Part shown: positions 36,101 to 49,135 of the stretch, one piece after another
Position numbering within the stretch: the first letter of the stretch is position 1
How the letters are laid out: each line of letters starts with the position of its first letter
NCBI GenBank assembly: GCA_013398175.1
Contig: VZRZ01002554.1
Location: 434,001 to 498,000 of the forward strand
Direction: 5' to 3'
DNA from: Climacteris rufus
Taxonomy: Eukaryota; Chordata; Aves; Passeriformes; Climacteridae
DNA: 64,000 bases
Notes under the pieces: generated by a model
What the model saw: the letters and a program-made list of their open reading frames with translations, nothing else
Database searches by the model: none
Told to the model about the DNA's origin: nothing
Made by a program: the position numbers and the translations under genes

Positions 36101-39100
36101 TCATTTATACTTTAAGAAAACGATTGCAGCTCTGAGAGACAAGCACTGCCAGCAGCAGGCTGGAGATGCTGTTGAGTTCTTTGGGATGCTTTTCCTCAGG
36201 GCAAAGACTTTTTTTTCTCTCTATTCTACTGAATGGCTCATTAGATCCTATTTAGGTGGAAACAGTACTCATTTCACTTGGGAGATACTCAGAGCTGTGT
36301 GCCAGGCAAGCTCTATCTACCTGGAATTATTTTGAAGGATGCTCCTCTGCAATATTACAGTAATTGTAAAAAGATCACCCAGGTGTATTAGCAAACTGGG
36401 AGCTTGGAGTGATAATGTCAAATGACTGATAAGCTGTTTACTAATTTGAGGTTTATTTGTTCCCCCACATGTGTGAGTTTGGAGCTGGTTGTTTTCAGTG
36501 ATAGTGGCTGGTTTGAGAATTGCTTGTCCTGATTCAGATGTGCAAAACCCAGAGGGGGTTTAGCACAGGGGAATGCCATGCTAGAATCAACAAACAAGGT
36601 TGGAGAGGCACAGGTATGCTGCTGTGTGTGGTGGCCTGATGAAAGCTGCAAGGTCAAGGAGGGAGAATGATTATTTACCAAAGTTCAGGGAGCATAGGAG
36701 AAAGTGAACAAAAATCCCCCATGTGGCAAGGCTCCACCTTAGCCTGGATGATGCTCTTCTGGGCTGGGAAGGGTCTATCCCTCACACTGACTCTGGCCCA
36801 GCCTCTACGTGTCATGAACCACGATGCTTCTACTGTTTCTGTGGGTATTAGGAGTAACACACCTATATCCTTGTCATCAGAGGAAAAAAAGCTTTAATGC
36901 CTTCAAGGGAGACTCTACCAGAAAGAGAGCCCAGCTGCGTTTGACTTCACAGGAAGGAGGTTTTAGTGCTGAGATTTTGTCGCCTTGCCCAGCAGCTTGA
37001 CAGTATCTCCTTAGAGCAGATCTGGCCTGTGGGGAGAGGCCCCTGTGCTGGTGGCCAGCCATGTCTGCCCCTGTGAACTGAAGTGAATGCCTTTGTGTTC
37101 AGAAATTGGAGCCTGCTTCAAGCAGAAAGATGCAAGATTGAAGAGATTATGTTAGCAGGCAGCTCCAGCCTCCTGTTATTGCATGTCATAAATTTGCTCT
37201 CAAACGTGCTCTGCTTCATTACAAAATCAGTTCAATTTAATGACCCAGATCCTTCTGGAATGCTCCTCCAATAGCTTCTACTTGGTCAGTCGAAAACTTG
37301 CTTGTGATTTTCACCCTAAATTCATTCAAGCTCTATCTATATTAAATATTCCTGTTGCAGAATAATTCGGGGGGCTTGAACAGCTCTTTTCCTACCCAGA
37401 GTTATTTCTCTTTTGTGTATTTATGAGGACAAATCAGGTCCCCTGTCAGCAGTTTTTTTTTCCCCTGGCTCCCAAGCTCCTGGTGAGGAGGCCACCTTTG
37501 GTTTGTGTGTAGTGTGTTTCTGCACTGTTGCTGGGTTGAAACACCCCTCTGAGCATGGGTGGTCTCCTCCTTGTGCTGTCCTAGCCCAGCCTTTCCTGCA
37601 GCCAGACACAGGTATCAATATTGCAGAGAACAGTGGGGAGACCCTGTTTTCCATCAAGTTGAAGGATCAGATTTGTCTTTTTCAGCCCAGAAGCACTCTG
37701 GTCACTCAAAATCACTGTATGTTCAGCAACAACACCAAGTCTTTGTGTTACAGCCACACAGATCCCAGATTTCCTCAAGAGCTCAGTTACCTTCTCTCTG
37801 TTCCAAGGGTAGAAATGTCAGACACAAGGAACCATCATCTTTCTGCTTTTGATGTGTTTAGGACTTCACAGCAGCAAGTGCAGGAATATTATTTCCACCA
37901 GAAGGCATATGCTGCAGCCTTGTGAGGCCAGCCTGTTTGAGGTGGAAGCCTCACAAGTTATTCACAAAGCCAAAGGGTCTTTAAATTATGGGAACCCCTA
38001 GGTACAAAAAGCCAAAAAATATGAAAGCAAAGCATGAAGGAGCACAGCAGCAAAAGCCCAGATGAGCTGAACATTTCCTTTAGCAAAGCAGAAGCACTCA
38101 GTGTCCCTCTTGTCTGTGTTTCCCTCCAAGGCCCAAGGTGATGCTCTAAGCTGTGGAGATGGCAGGGGAGAATGGTGGGAGGACTTCATGTCTTTAATGG
38201 CAGAATTCCTATGCTTCCTGCTCAGTGGTTCAAATGTTGCATTGTCCAAACAATTCATTACAAAAGGGAATTAAACACCTTCTTTCATTTTCCAAAGTAA
38301 TAGTTTTATTTCTGGGAAACCTTGTTTGCTGCATAATTTAATGGTTGTAAGACAAATATACTGATTAACTGTTTCTGAATTTATTCACTTGGTGCAACAA
38401 AAGGGAGCGTAACCTTGCAATGATGTGATTTGAATGATGGGTACCTTTGGGAGGCAGGTCAGGATATGAGGCCAAATAAGGAGCTGTCCTGGGGTAATTT
38501 GCTGCTCTTCCTCTGTGCCCCCAGCTGTTCCTGAATGTGGGGCAGAGCACTGAACTGGAGGCAGAAGTTCAGACCTTTAAAATACCCTTGGTGCCACTCA
38601 GTTCAAGGCAGTCCTTCTCACAGGTGTGCTGAGGCTGGCTGTGGCAATGGCAGTGTCACACCATGACCAGGTTCACAGGATGCACAAGGGGAAAGTCTTG
38701 TGTGTGCTATTTTCTGCTCGCCATCTTCTGAAGTCTATGGCTATTTTCAGACCTCATCCTGTGAAGCCAGTGCAAGGTTGTAGGCAGAGATCTTGAAGTG
38801 CTTTCTGGAGCCCTTTGGTGCATCACCCCCCTGAGCACATCAGCAACAGTGCTCAAGTAATAGTGCTAGAAAAGCAATGAGGTGGTGAATGCATTTCCTA
38901 GCACTTGTCTTCTGCTGCTTTTGCAGAGGAAGGGCACGATGCCCAAGGCCATGTTTGAAGTCCCCCAAGGCTTGGTGAATTTGGCCTTTGGGTTTCAGTG
39001 CAGCTCGTGAGTGTGGCTGGTGGCCAGCTTGATGGCTTATTCTGCAGTGAGATATCTTCCATGTCACAGCAAGGGAAAACCCTGAGTCACGGGGATGCCC

Positions 39101-40929
39101 GATTCAGCTCTGATGTCTGGACTGGATTACTAACCTGGTCAGCTTCACACCAGTGTAAAGCAGGAGGGCAAAATCCAAGGAAATGCCACTAAAACTAGTT
39201 CATTCAGGCCTGCAGCCAATGTTCCAGATGTTCTGAATCTTCTGGGACATGTGGCAGAAAGAACAAAAAAACCAAAAATAAAACAAAAACCCCCCCAGCT
39301 CTTAATTCACATAAATTTTTATGCTTTTTCTTATCCATGCTGCCATGGCTTGTGAGAGTATGAAAGCACTCTAGGGATGCAGGCAAAGATTTCAGCCATA
39401 ATCCCTTCAATTTTAGGCATTTAAAAAATATGAATGCACCATGAGAGTAACTGCCTCTCCCAGGTCTAAGAGATGTTAGTTGTATGTGAAAGGGAAGGTC
39501 AGAAAGGACAAAAGAAGACTCAATCTTGCTCTCCAGCAAATTCAACAGCAGACCTCTTTGACTCTGCTGCAATTGGGACCTTGGAGAAAGTGTCTCCTGC
39601 TGAAACATGCTGAGGATATTTTAAAACCAGATTAATAAATAATTGGACCATCTGCATCAGAGTCTCTAAGTGGAGTGACACATGGAGGGTGTCTGTAAAT
39701 GGAACAGCTTCAAATATGCAGAGCAAAATACACAGTGGAATGGATTATTTTTTTTCCAGAACAGACATAATTATTGCCCATTTGGGTCTCTATTGCAAGC
39801 ACAATGAGAAGCAGTGCCTAGAGATGGGCTGATTTCTCCTAAAAAGGGAACAGACAGATAGTAAAGATTGTGCCTGCCCTGCAGAGGTGACAGTCATATT
39901 AGTGAGACAGACCAGAGTTGGGAGCAATACCAGGGAAATGGTTTTCCTGAGGCTGTGCAGCAGATCAGCTTCCCATTTCCTATAGTCCAGCTGGGCCCCT
40001 TTGCTCTCTGACAGAAGATTATATTGCCTCTAAGGCCACCAATATCTGTTGAATCTCCTCCCATCACTCCTGGGCACTGTTTGTCCTGCACTGGACAACT
40101 GTTTTAATTAGTGATTCCCTTGGGGCTGCAGCAGAGGTTGGGTTAATGTTCCACAGCCACAGCCTTCATAAGAACAGGGTCAGGCCAAGCTCACTGAAAG
40201 AGGCTGCTTCTGGACCACTGAGTTTAATAACTCCTAATCCCCTCTCTCAGGTGTTTTATTCTTTTTTTAGCTCCCACAACATCCCAAGAAGTGAGCTGCC
40301 CAGCTGATGCATTGTGCTTCCTTCTGCTGCTTTTTGATCTGGAAACTGGGCACCCTTGGGCTCTTGTACTGGAAGGAGCAATGAGTAATTAACACTTCCC
40401 TGTTCTTGATTCTGGATTTTTTAGCTTTCTAACCTAAAGTCCCCACTACTGTTCATTTGCTGAGCCAAGGTGAACTAGTTATTTAGCTTCTTGCTTTCTA
40501 GAAACACACCAAAGGAAGGTGGTGTATTTTGGGGGGGAAAATGTCTCATTTGCATAACCTATAGATAGTAGCAACATCAGCCTTTTTTAAAACCTGAAAT
40601 GGAGAGGAACATTGAGAAAGGCACTGACAGCAAGAGAAACAATCTGACTGAGAGACAGAGTGTGGGATTTATCACATCCAGTGTGCAGTGCTCCTGTGCA
40701 GACTCTCCATCTGAACTTGGCTCCCTGAGCTCCTGGTTTAGGGGCAAGTCAAGCCAGGCAAGAGAGGACCACCATTAACCATCCACAGCAAATGAGTCTT
40801 GACTCTTCCTCGATGGGCCCTATCTTTTATTGATCCATGCAGACAGTGCTTGGTTTCTAGATGCTTCTGAAGGTATTTGTGGTGCAGTGTGCTCACCTTC
40901 CCTTCAACACCTGGATATTTCTGATCTCA

Positions 40930-41280
40930 ATGGCAGAAATTATGCCTCAAAAAATCTAAGATGTGGTATTTTTAGTCTTTCTGCTCCACAATCATGCTAA
41001 CTACAATTTAATGTTTTTATAAATGCAAAAATATTTCTGATCACTTAATGTCTCATTTACACTAAGAGTTAGCTTTTATAAGGATAACTTCTTATTTTTA
41101 AATTTTAGTTGAAATTGCACTACATGTATGTAGAGTGGAGACAGTCCTTTCTGTTTTGGTTGATTTAAATATATCTTTACTGTGAATAAGGCACTTCATT
41201 TTTTTAGACAACGAAGAAGATAAATCTGTATTTCACTTTAGTTCTTCTTTTAGTGTCCTCATGAGCAAAAGAAAACAGCA
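40930..41280. other. A/T-rich block without gene
   Basis: A long A/T-rich run, including TTTAATGTTTTTATAAATGC and GATTTAAATATATC, has no repeat or coding signature. It could be a conserved noncoding element or simply a local composition shift. Confidence 0.25.
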
Positions 41281-41697
41281 GCATTAGCATGAAGCAGGTG
41301 CTAAATATATAAATACATGCCAAAGACCCAGAAAAAGGTCTTTACTCATGGTAGCAATGAAGTCTCTCTCTAAAAAAATTATAAAGGAGTAGAGATAATT
41401 ATATAGATACAAAGATGTAAATAAAACTATACAGGAATAGAGCATTCCCTTGAAAAAAGGGAAGGTCCCACCTGGATGGCAGAACAGAGAAGGCTTCCAG
41501 TAAGAGTCAGGCCCTGACTGTAGAGAGCTGCCAGTGTGTGACCCAAAGAATGGAACAATACCAGGACTGTACCCATGAGTGCACAATTACAAGGGTACCA
41601 GGAGAAACACACCCTGTAGCACCTCTCTCCAGGCACCGCCCTGCAACCAAGGCAAGGTCACAACTGAGGACATCACCTGAGCAGGTGGTTACAGACA

Positions 41698-41752
41698 GGA
41701 ACTAAAATGGGAATTAAAAATGGGGGAGATGGGAACTAAAAATAGTGGAGAG
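41698..41752 (+). repeat. Degenerate local repeat, GGGAACTAAAAAT-like
   Basis: Three related A/G-rich units (GGAACTAAAATGG, GGAATTAAAAATGG, GGGAACTAAAAATAG) lie within 55 bp. This is a local duplication of unknown origin. Confidence 0.55.
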
Positions 41753-43499
41753 CACAGAGAAGTGAAAATAGCAGGTGTTGCTATGCGGATCCCATCCTTT
41801 CACTTGCCTCTGTTTTCCCTAATATGAGTGTCCATGAACAGAAGTGAACCAAAAGAGTTGTTTTGGCCAGAATGGACATGACACATCCATGCTGCACCAT
41901 CAGGATAACCCATGTTCCCCACTTTCATCTGAGGCAGTCTAAGGTCTGTCCCTGCTGGCATCAGTGGGTGCTTGAGCACAGCTCTACACTCAGCCCCATC
42001 ATGTGACATCCTCCAGTGGAGTCTCCAGTCATAAGCAGTACCCAGGCCCTACACCTGATGGGATGGCAAGGCAACATTTGTGAAACCTTGGCTGCCTGTT
42101 ATGCTCTGTGGTCTCGTAGTCTTAACTCTCAAGGGTAGGAAGTTGGTTCTCATGAGGCACTTTCAACCCAAACCACCTGACCATCCCCTGCTGAAAGTCA
42201 TGACTGCGGGTTGGGGCAAGGTGGCTGTCAGAATCTCGGGACAGGAAACACAGAGGCAGCTCCAGTCTACCAATGCTGTCAGTTTAGCCAATGGCTTAAT
42301 CCTCGTGCAATGCCTCCTCTCTGCATCCAGGCATTCAATACATGTAAAGCAGAAATAAAAGAATCGCCTCATTAAAATTTGGTCACAGACCTGGAGATAA
42401 TACCCCTGTCTTTGTCAGATATGAAATCACACAAGCCCCAGCAAGGAAGGGAAATGATGGATGGAATAAAATGCACCTCCTGTCCCTCAGACACCCCCTG
42501 CTCCTCTGCGGTCCCAGCAGTGGCCGCAGTCAGCACGTTCCATCTCTGGCAATAATGGATGACTGGCAGCGCTGCACGAATCCCTGCTGGAGAGCTGTCA
42601 GTCAGGGGCTCCTGGGAGGAAAGACTGAAGAAATGGGAGGATCCTGATTGAGGAAATAACCCCTGATGGAGATCTCCTGTGACTAACTCCCCACCCTCAT
42701 CAGAGGATCCAAATGCAACCCTGAGGGCTGATGTCTGAGTTGTGTCAATGTGGCTCCTTCTTCTCTGTTCAGCACTGATGTTTTCACCCTTTAGGGTTTA
42801 TCACTCCAAACTCCTGACTGAAAGCTGGTTCCCTTGGTTCCTGGCCTCTCCTGGAGCATGGCTCATGCTTGGAGAGCCACTTGTTCCTAAATAACCAAAA
42901 TTCCCAATGCCCCAAAAACTCCCTGACTCCAACCCAGCTCTACTTACGTGTAGCTGTGAGTATATCTTGGTATCTTGTTCCTGCAAAGCTGCCTTGTCTG
43001 GGACTAAGGACAAGAAACAATGTTCATCTCTTCTCCTGAAAGGACCACCCTTCATGGGCATTCACTGACCAGGATTTACACCAGTGAGCCAGAAACAAAA
43101 AAGCACTATTTTTTCATTATTCCAGTCCCCTGAGCACTTGGAGCTCTTGGTTTTCAGAAAGGAAGTAATACCTGACCACACTGGGGATAAACTCCTGGAG
43201 AAGTCAGACAGCACTGAGGCTTCAGATCTGAAGAAAGGGAAGAGACACAACATAAACCTAGATCTCAGAAAAATCTTTCCAAAGAGCCTCTGAAAAGGCC
43301 CTTTCCCTCAAGATTTAGTTAGCACTTTTAAATGCTCTGAACTCTAGAGATGTGCCCTGGGCAGGGCCATTAGAAAAAATAGATTGGAGCTGATCTGAAC
43401 TGAAGTGACCCAAAAGCTGCTGAATTCAGGTCTAAAATTCTCCCTGGAAGGTTGCTGACATTAGATCAGTCTGAATCTCAGGCTTCAGCCTCTTGTAGA

Positions 43500-44024
43500 G
43501 CTGCAGACAAGTGCAAGCAGGTGAGTACTGCATCCAGCTCTGGGGTCCCCAGCACAGGAAGGACACCGATGTACTGGAACGAGTCCAGAGAAGTTCCATG
43601 AGGATGGTCAGGGGGCTGGAGCACCACTCCTGTGAAGAAAGGCTGAGAGCTGGGGTTTTTCAGCCTGGAGAAGAGAAGGCTCCAGAAAGGCTTCACTGCA
43701 GCCTTTCAGTACTTGAAGGAGGCCTGTAAGAAAGACTGGGACCTTTTAGCAGGGCCTGTTGTGACAGGACAAGGGCTAATGGATTTAAACTAAAGAAGGG
43801 TCAGTTCATAGCAGATATAAGGAAGAAGTTTTTATGGTGGGGATGCTAAAACACTGGAACAGACTGCCCAGAGAGGAAGTGGATGCTCCATCCCCAGAAA
43901 TGTTCGAGGTCAGGTTAGATGAGGCTGTGAGCAACCCGAGGTAGTTGAAGATGTCCTTGCTCATTGCAGGGGGCTTGGACTAGGTGACCTTTAAATGTCC
44001 CTTCCAACATGAACTATTCTATGA
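43500..44024 (+). repeat. CR1 LINE 3' fragment with reverse transcriptase ORF remnant
   Basis: This plus-oriented copy starts near TACTGCATCCAGCTCTGGGG, a typical CR1 ORF2 C-terminal segment. It runs through TTCAGCCTGGAGAAGAGAAG and ACACTGGAACAGACTGCCCA to the usual end TTGGACTAGGTGACCTTTAA and CTATTCTATGAC. The first roughly 180 bases still read as a decayed ORF2 C-terminus (YCIQLWGP, VLERVQRS, GLEHHS, EERLRA), but the frame is broken afterwards. It is 5'-truncated and inactive. It lies antisense to MARCHF4 in the presumed intron 1, and its start is approximate. Confidence 0.95.
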
Positions 44025-44934
44025 CTGACATCCCCAGCCTGGTGCCTATGGAAGTTGACCCATTGCTGCCCTTGGGATGTCTCCTCCTGCACCTCTGTGT
44101 GTGAAGTGTCAGGATACCTTTACCCTGTCACGGCTGGGGACAGGGATGAAGCAGTGATGCCCCCCTGCTGGATGGGGCTGCCTTTGGGGCACAACCTGGT
44201 GTTTGTCAAGCTGCTCCAGAGAGACCATCTCCTGTTTCCACAATGAGCAGTTGCTCTCAAGCCCTCCTGACTCAACACTGACAAGTCCTGAGCTCCCAAT
44301 ATGTGGGTACTGAAGGTGCTCACCTCAGCACTGCTCTCCATGGAAACAGGCACGGGGGCTCAGGAAAGCAGGCAATCCAAAATTTTCCTTTTTCCCCCGA
44401 ATTTGCACACTGTAGTGACCGTTCAGGTTGGCTCTCAGGGAGTCACCAAAATCCTGCAAGATGTCTGTGGCAAAATTTGGGTACTACCCCCATTTCCTCT
44501 TAAAATGAGAAAGATGAATGATGTCTTATTTCTCCTGAGCAACACACAGACTTTGCAAAAGACCAATCAAGAGATTTTCAGACAATTCCAGAGAAGAATA
44601 AATCTTAACGTAGGACAATCATCTCCAAAATTAACCACTGCAGAGCTAGGAGCAAGGAAAATGATACAAAATCAAATTCTTTGTGTGCCAAAAACTGGGT
44701 TTAGTCTGTGATAACCGGATGGGGATGCAGAGCATGCAAATGAGGTTATTAGTACTGGCACGGATCTGGAGCTGCAGTGTTGCAGATCTCTAGACAGGGG
44801 TTGGCTTTCCATCTTGGCTTGGTTTTCATTGCCCCAGTGTCAGCTGGACTTGACAATTCACTCACAGCAGCATTCCCCTGTCACAAAATAGTTCACAGAA
44901 GTGCCCAGACACAAGTGTCTTAGATTGCAGCATC

Positions 44935-45290
44935 AATTTGGTCAATTGGTGAAAAGAGAACGTGCACTTGGTGGAAAAGATAGTGTAATGTGACTGTAAA
45001 TACTACGTGAATTATTAATTTGCTGTTTACTAACTTCAATATTTTTCTATTAAATTATTCTCTATAGATAGAGCAAAGGACTGCTCTGATTTTTAAATAA
45101 TACGCAAATTATTTTTTGCTCATGTTTACAGGAAGAATTTTTGCACATCTCTTTCTTTGAATAGATTTTGAATTATTTGTTGCATGTTTTATTAAAGCAG
45201 CTGTTCAATAATTAAGGAGGGTATATAATTATATGTAAGGCTACCAAATGATTCATATTGCAGTATTTATTAGCAACATATTGAAAACAT
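44935..45290. other. A/T-rich block, candidate conserved noncoding element
   Basis: A non-repetitive A/T-rich stretch contains GTGAATTATTAATTTGCTG, AATACGCAAATTATTTTTTG and TTCAATAATTAAGGAGG. It ends just before the possible MIR relic. No exon is recognisable. Confidence 0.3.
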
Positions 45291-45356
45291 AACCCCTCTC
45301 ATATGAGTTGGTTTTGAGGATTCATAGGTAGGGAGACCACTGTCTCAAATTTACTG

Positions 45357-45428
45357 CTGGGGAAACTGAGGCATGGGAAGGGGACTAAAAGTGAACTTAA
45401 GAGTTAAACCCAGGACTCAAGACCTACT
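45357..45428 (+). repeat. Possible MIR-type SINE relic
   Basis: The stretch contains GGGGAAACTGAGGCA followed by purine-rich sequence and GAGTTAAACCCAGGACTC. This resembles the second half of the ancient MIR SINE (GAGGAAACTGAGGCACAG ... GAACCCAGG) with a deletion between. The match is from memory and the copy is short. Confidence 0.45.
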
Positions 45429-46086
45429 ACAGAGCTCCAGCCATCAAACACTCCATTCCTCTGGCACATTTTGCATTCCTCTGTGAGACCCCCAACCACA
45501 CTCAACTTCTGTGAAAAAAGCAATAATCTCCCTGCAAGAGGAGTGTGAATAACTAAAATCCTTATTGCTCTGCAGGCATTCTGTAGGCAGTGATTGACCT
45601 CAGCATTCAAAAGAGATGGGTCCCAGGTCCTCCGTGCAATGACATTTAAACACTTCTGGCCTTAAAAGTTATCCAGGACTCGGGAAGTTATCCCGCTGAC
45701 TCGGGAAAAGGAGGGCTCATATTTAGGCTGGAGCCAATTGCACACACTGTGATGTAATTTATTCTTCACAATACACAACTCATTTAAGGCCCTGCAAGCT
45801 GTGAAACATTTAAATCGGCAAGAGGGTGACTTTGAATGCTGTTACTGAAACATGGTGAGAAACCCTTCAGCTAAAGGATCAAGGAATTTGGAGATGTCCT
45901 GTTCCTTGCCAGCCATCAGAAAATTAGTCCAAAAGTGTTTCTGCCTAAATGCAGGGATCCCAGCCCAGGTTTACACTTATTTATTAATTATTTGCAGCAG
46001 TAATCCCCGGACATGGAATAGGACAGGACTGGACAGAGATATAAGTCTAGCTGAAAAAAACCACATAAAACTGTAACAACTGATCT

Positions 46087-46212
46087 CAGAATCACAGAAT
46101 ATTCTGGGTTGAAAAGGATCATCGAGTCCAACTCTTAAGTCAACGTTCCACACAGGGATCAAACCACAACTTTGGTGTCATTATCACCACACTCTGACTA
46201 ACTCATCCAAGG
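46087..46212 (-). repeat. Short CR1 LINE 3' fragment
   Basis: The plus strand reads CAGAATCACAGAATATTCTG, then GGTTGAAAAGGATCATCGAG and TCCAACTC. This is the reverse complement of the 3' end of a CR1 subfamily common in birds. Similarity fades after about 46200. It is smaller and more diverged than the other two copies and belongs to a different 3' subtype. Confidence 0.82.
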
Positions 46213-48351
46213 CAACATTTGCTCCTAAGTCTTGTTTTCCTTTAAACACAGACCCAGCTCCTCAGCTGAGAGCTATAAATCAGGCTTCCATCAGCACCCT
46301 GTAAACACAACATAAGAGGTCCAGGTTGGAGTGGTGCAGGAACAACAACTGCACAGACCAGTCTTGGCTGTGGGCAGGGATTTTACAGAGCAGCCTGGCA
46401 GGAAGGTGGGCACACCAGGAGCTGGAGGAGGTTTGCTTTCCATCTCTCCCTGACAATAGGGAATTAAACCCCTATGCTGAACTGCTCACCTGTTGTGTGT
46501 GGGGTTAGTTTTTTTCCTGTGAGGCCTTTGTGTTTCATGAGCTTTGTTCTGTCCTTGCTATGAGTTTCAGAGTCAACAAAGACAAAATTCTCTCCTAAAC
46601 TGGATTTGGCACATGGACCATGGAGTTACCATGCCTTGTGGACAGGGCAGTGGTAGAGGTGGGCAGATGTCTGGGGCACTTTTGATTCCCCACACTGCTG
46701 CCCCCACTGCAGAGCTTGCTGCAGGTCATGCAATCTCACTGCACCAGATGCACAAACTGACAGAGCACACAACTCCACTGAGATACCTCCCCTCTGATCT
46801 CCGTCTCCTCTCTCCTCAGCAAGAAGCTCAGCAAAGCCACAGTTACCACAGTTTGGGGGTATCACTGGGGTGGTTACCACCACAGAACTTGGAGCTCTGT
46901 GACTCTGACAGTGACAATGATGTCTGTTTTGGATGTGGTTTCCAGTCCCCACCTGGGACTATTCAGGTTTCATACACAAGTGTAACAACTGCTCCCTAAA
47001 AATAAAGCCATTACCAAGCTCTGAAGCTCCTATCTTCCTCATCCCAAAGAGATGTTCTGGGGTGGGCTGGATAAGGCACTCCAGCTCTCAAAGCTGTGTC
47101 TTCCCCGTCAATTGGGAGAACTTATAATTACAATTCCCATTATTGTAAGTTGTGCACACAGTCTTGTAAAACATGACACTTTAAGCCTATTAATTGCCAT
47201 GTTTTGGATTCTTGCCAGCAATTTATTCTCCCCCACACCCAAAGACCCAACCCCCAAAAAAGGAATTATTCAATCAAATCTGTAGCACAACACCACAGCT
47301 ACAACAGAACCCAAACTGCTGCAGCTTGGTTTGGGGCTCACAAAAAGCTATCCTGAGGCATAGTTCACAGGGGAGTGTAGGGTCTTTCTCCCAACTGCTG
47401 GCAAGGTCTGCTCTTCCCGTGGGATTAATACCTCCAAGACCCTAAGAAAACCTAGGCTCTGGGATGCCAGATGCTTCTCCCCCTCCCCAAGAGAGTGTTT
47501 GAGGTTAATTAGTTCAACCCCTGAGCATAGACACTTTTCTAGTCCCCACTGCTCAGCTCTGCATCATGGTAGACTCTCAATCCAGATCCTGCAGGCTGAC
47601 AGAAGAGACCTCGCTTGCTTGCTAGAAAAATGGGGGTTCAGCACTCCCCAAATGACACACAAAATAACCTAAAACCTCTCTGTGTGCACTTTACAGGCAT
47701 AGGTGGGTTAGTCCCTGTCTCCTGCCCAAACTTCAGCTTTTATCCTAGGAAGAAATCCCTGGCCTTCAGCTCACCCTTTTCCACAACACTTTGAATGTCT
47801 GGCCTCATGTAAGCTGTTGTGCCTTTGGTGGCAGTGACCTTCTTCCCTACCACCATGAGTTCCAGCAGCAGGATCCCAAGCCTTGTCCTTGCAAACTGCT
47901 TTGGAGCCCTTTCAGTGGAAAATAGTGTCACAGATGCAAAAAATCTGTATGCAGCAAAGACCCAGTGTCTGGAGCATATGTGAGGACCACAAAGGGTTTT
48001 GTGAGCAATAGTGAGACTCTGATCATGTTGTGATGTGGGAAGGCAAAGAAACCATGTGCAGTCAGAAATGAAAAGAAATGGAGATGGTGAAGAGCCAAAA
48101 AAGGAGACAGGGATCCTGCTTGCCTTTGGCTTCTCCTACACATGGGACATCTCACTGGGTTCAGAGGGGAGGAAAGGGACCACAGGGGCCCCAGCTCCCC
48201 TTTAAGGGAGTTGTTCTCCAACCAAACAAGAAAGAGCAGAGTGGAGATCACAAAAGCACGACATGGAGACCTTCTTCAGAGCCAGGCTCCAGCACAAGAG
48301 CCCCAAGAGCTGCATGTGGCTCTTTCCTAATCCCTCATCAAGTGGACTTTC

Positions 48352-48480
48352 ATCATACTTATAATTAGGGATAATAATTTAAAGAGATAGTTGAATAACC
48401 AAATCTGCTAATCCTTTAGTGGAGCCTCTTTCCTTTAATCTCTCTCTGGTTCACTAATGCATAAAAATGTAGCCAGGCGC
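48352..48480. promoter_or_regulatory. A/T-rich homeodomain-motif cluster
   Basis: The segment holds TATAATTAGG, GATAATAATTT, GCTAATCC (an OTX/PITX-type site) and CACTAATGCATAAAAAT within about 130 bp. Density and spacing resemble developmental enhancers, but this is judged by eye and without conservation data. Confidence 0.3.
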
Positions 48481-49039
48481 CCACTGCCCTCATTAGAGAG
48501 AAACTTTACTCTCCTCCCCCCAGCCTCGGAGGCACTGCAGCAATGAACAGACGGCACAAAGGCAGCCCTCTGACTGCTTGAGACATGCAGGAACTTTGAA
48601 AACATCAGCCTGGGCTTGTTTCAAGACCGATGTCACAACAGAGGCCAGTTGTCATGGAAACAGGTTATCAGCTATCAAAAACCATCCATGAGAGAAATGT
48701 CACAAGGAGAGATGGCAACCGGGGCTGTGAGGAGGTGAAGGTCCTGCATACGGGCAACTCTGACTTCTCCATGCCTCTTACTCCATGTGACCAGACGAAC
48801 ATCCTTCCCTCTGCTGTAATTTCTGCTGTCACAAAAGCCACCCCACACTCCCTATGACACAGCTTGGTTTGCCACCAACTGGGTGCTTTTGTACATCCTC
48901 TCCAGCCCTCTTGTTAGTACCCCAGCCACTGTGCTCCCGTGGTGGGCAGTGGGGAGCCCGCTGTCAGGACCAGCAATACCAGTGCCAGCATCTGCTGGAG
49001 AACAGCTGATGCACTTGTTGGGTGAGGAGCAGTTTCAAG

Positions 49040-49135
49040 TGGGAAGTCATTGTTAATTAATCAGATACGCCATGTAATAGCATTAATCACAATCAATATA
49101 TTAGATAGGGATGATGAAGATGCTGTGCAATCTCT
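49040..49135. promoter_or_regulatory. A/T-rich homeodomain-motif cluster
   Basis: TTAATTAATCAGAT, GCATTAATCAC and AATCAATATATTAGAT occur within about 65 bp, giving several TAAT cores and TAATCA/TAATCAC sites. It is a candidate conserved enhancer, about 0.6 kb from the similar cluster near 48.4 kb. Confidence 0.3.
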
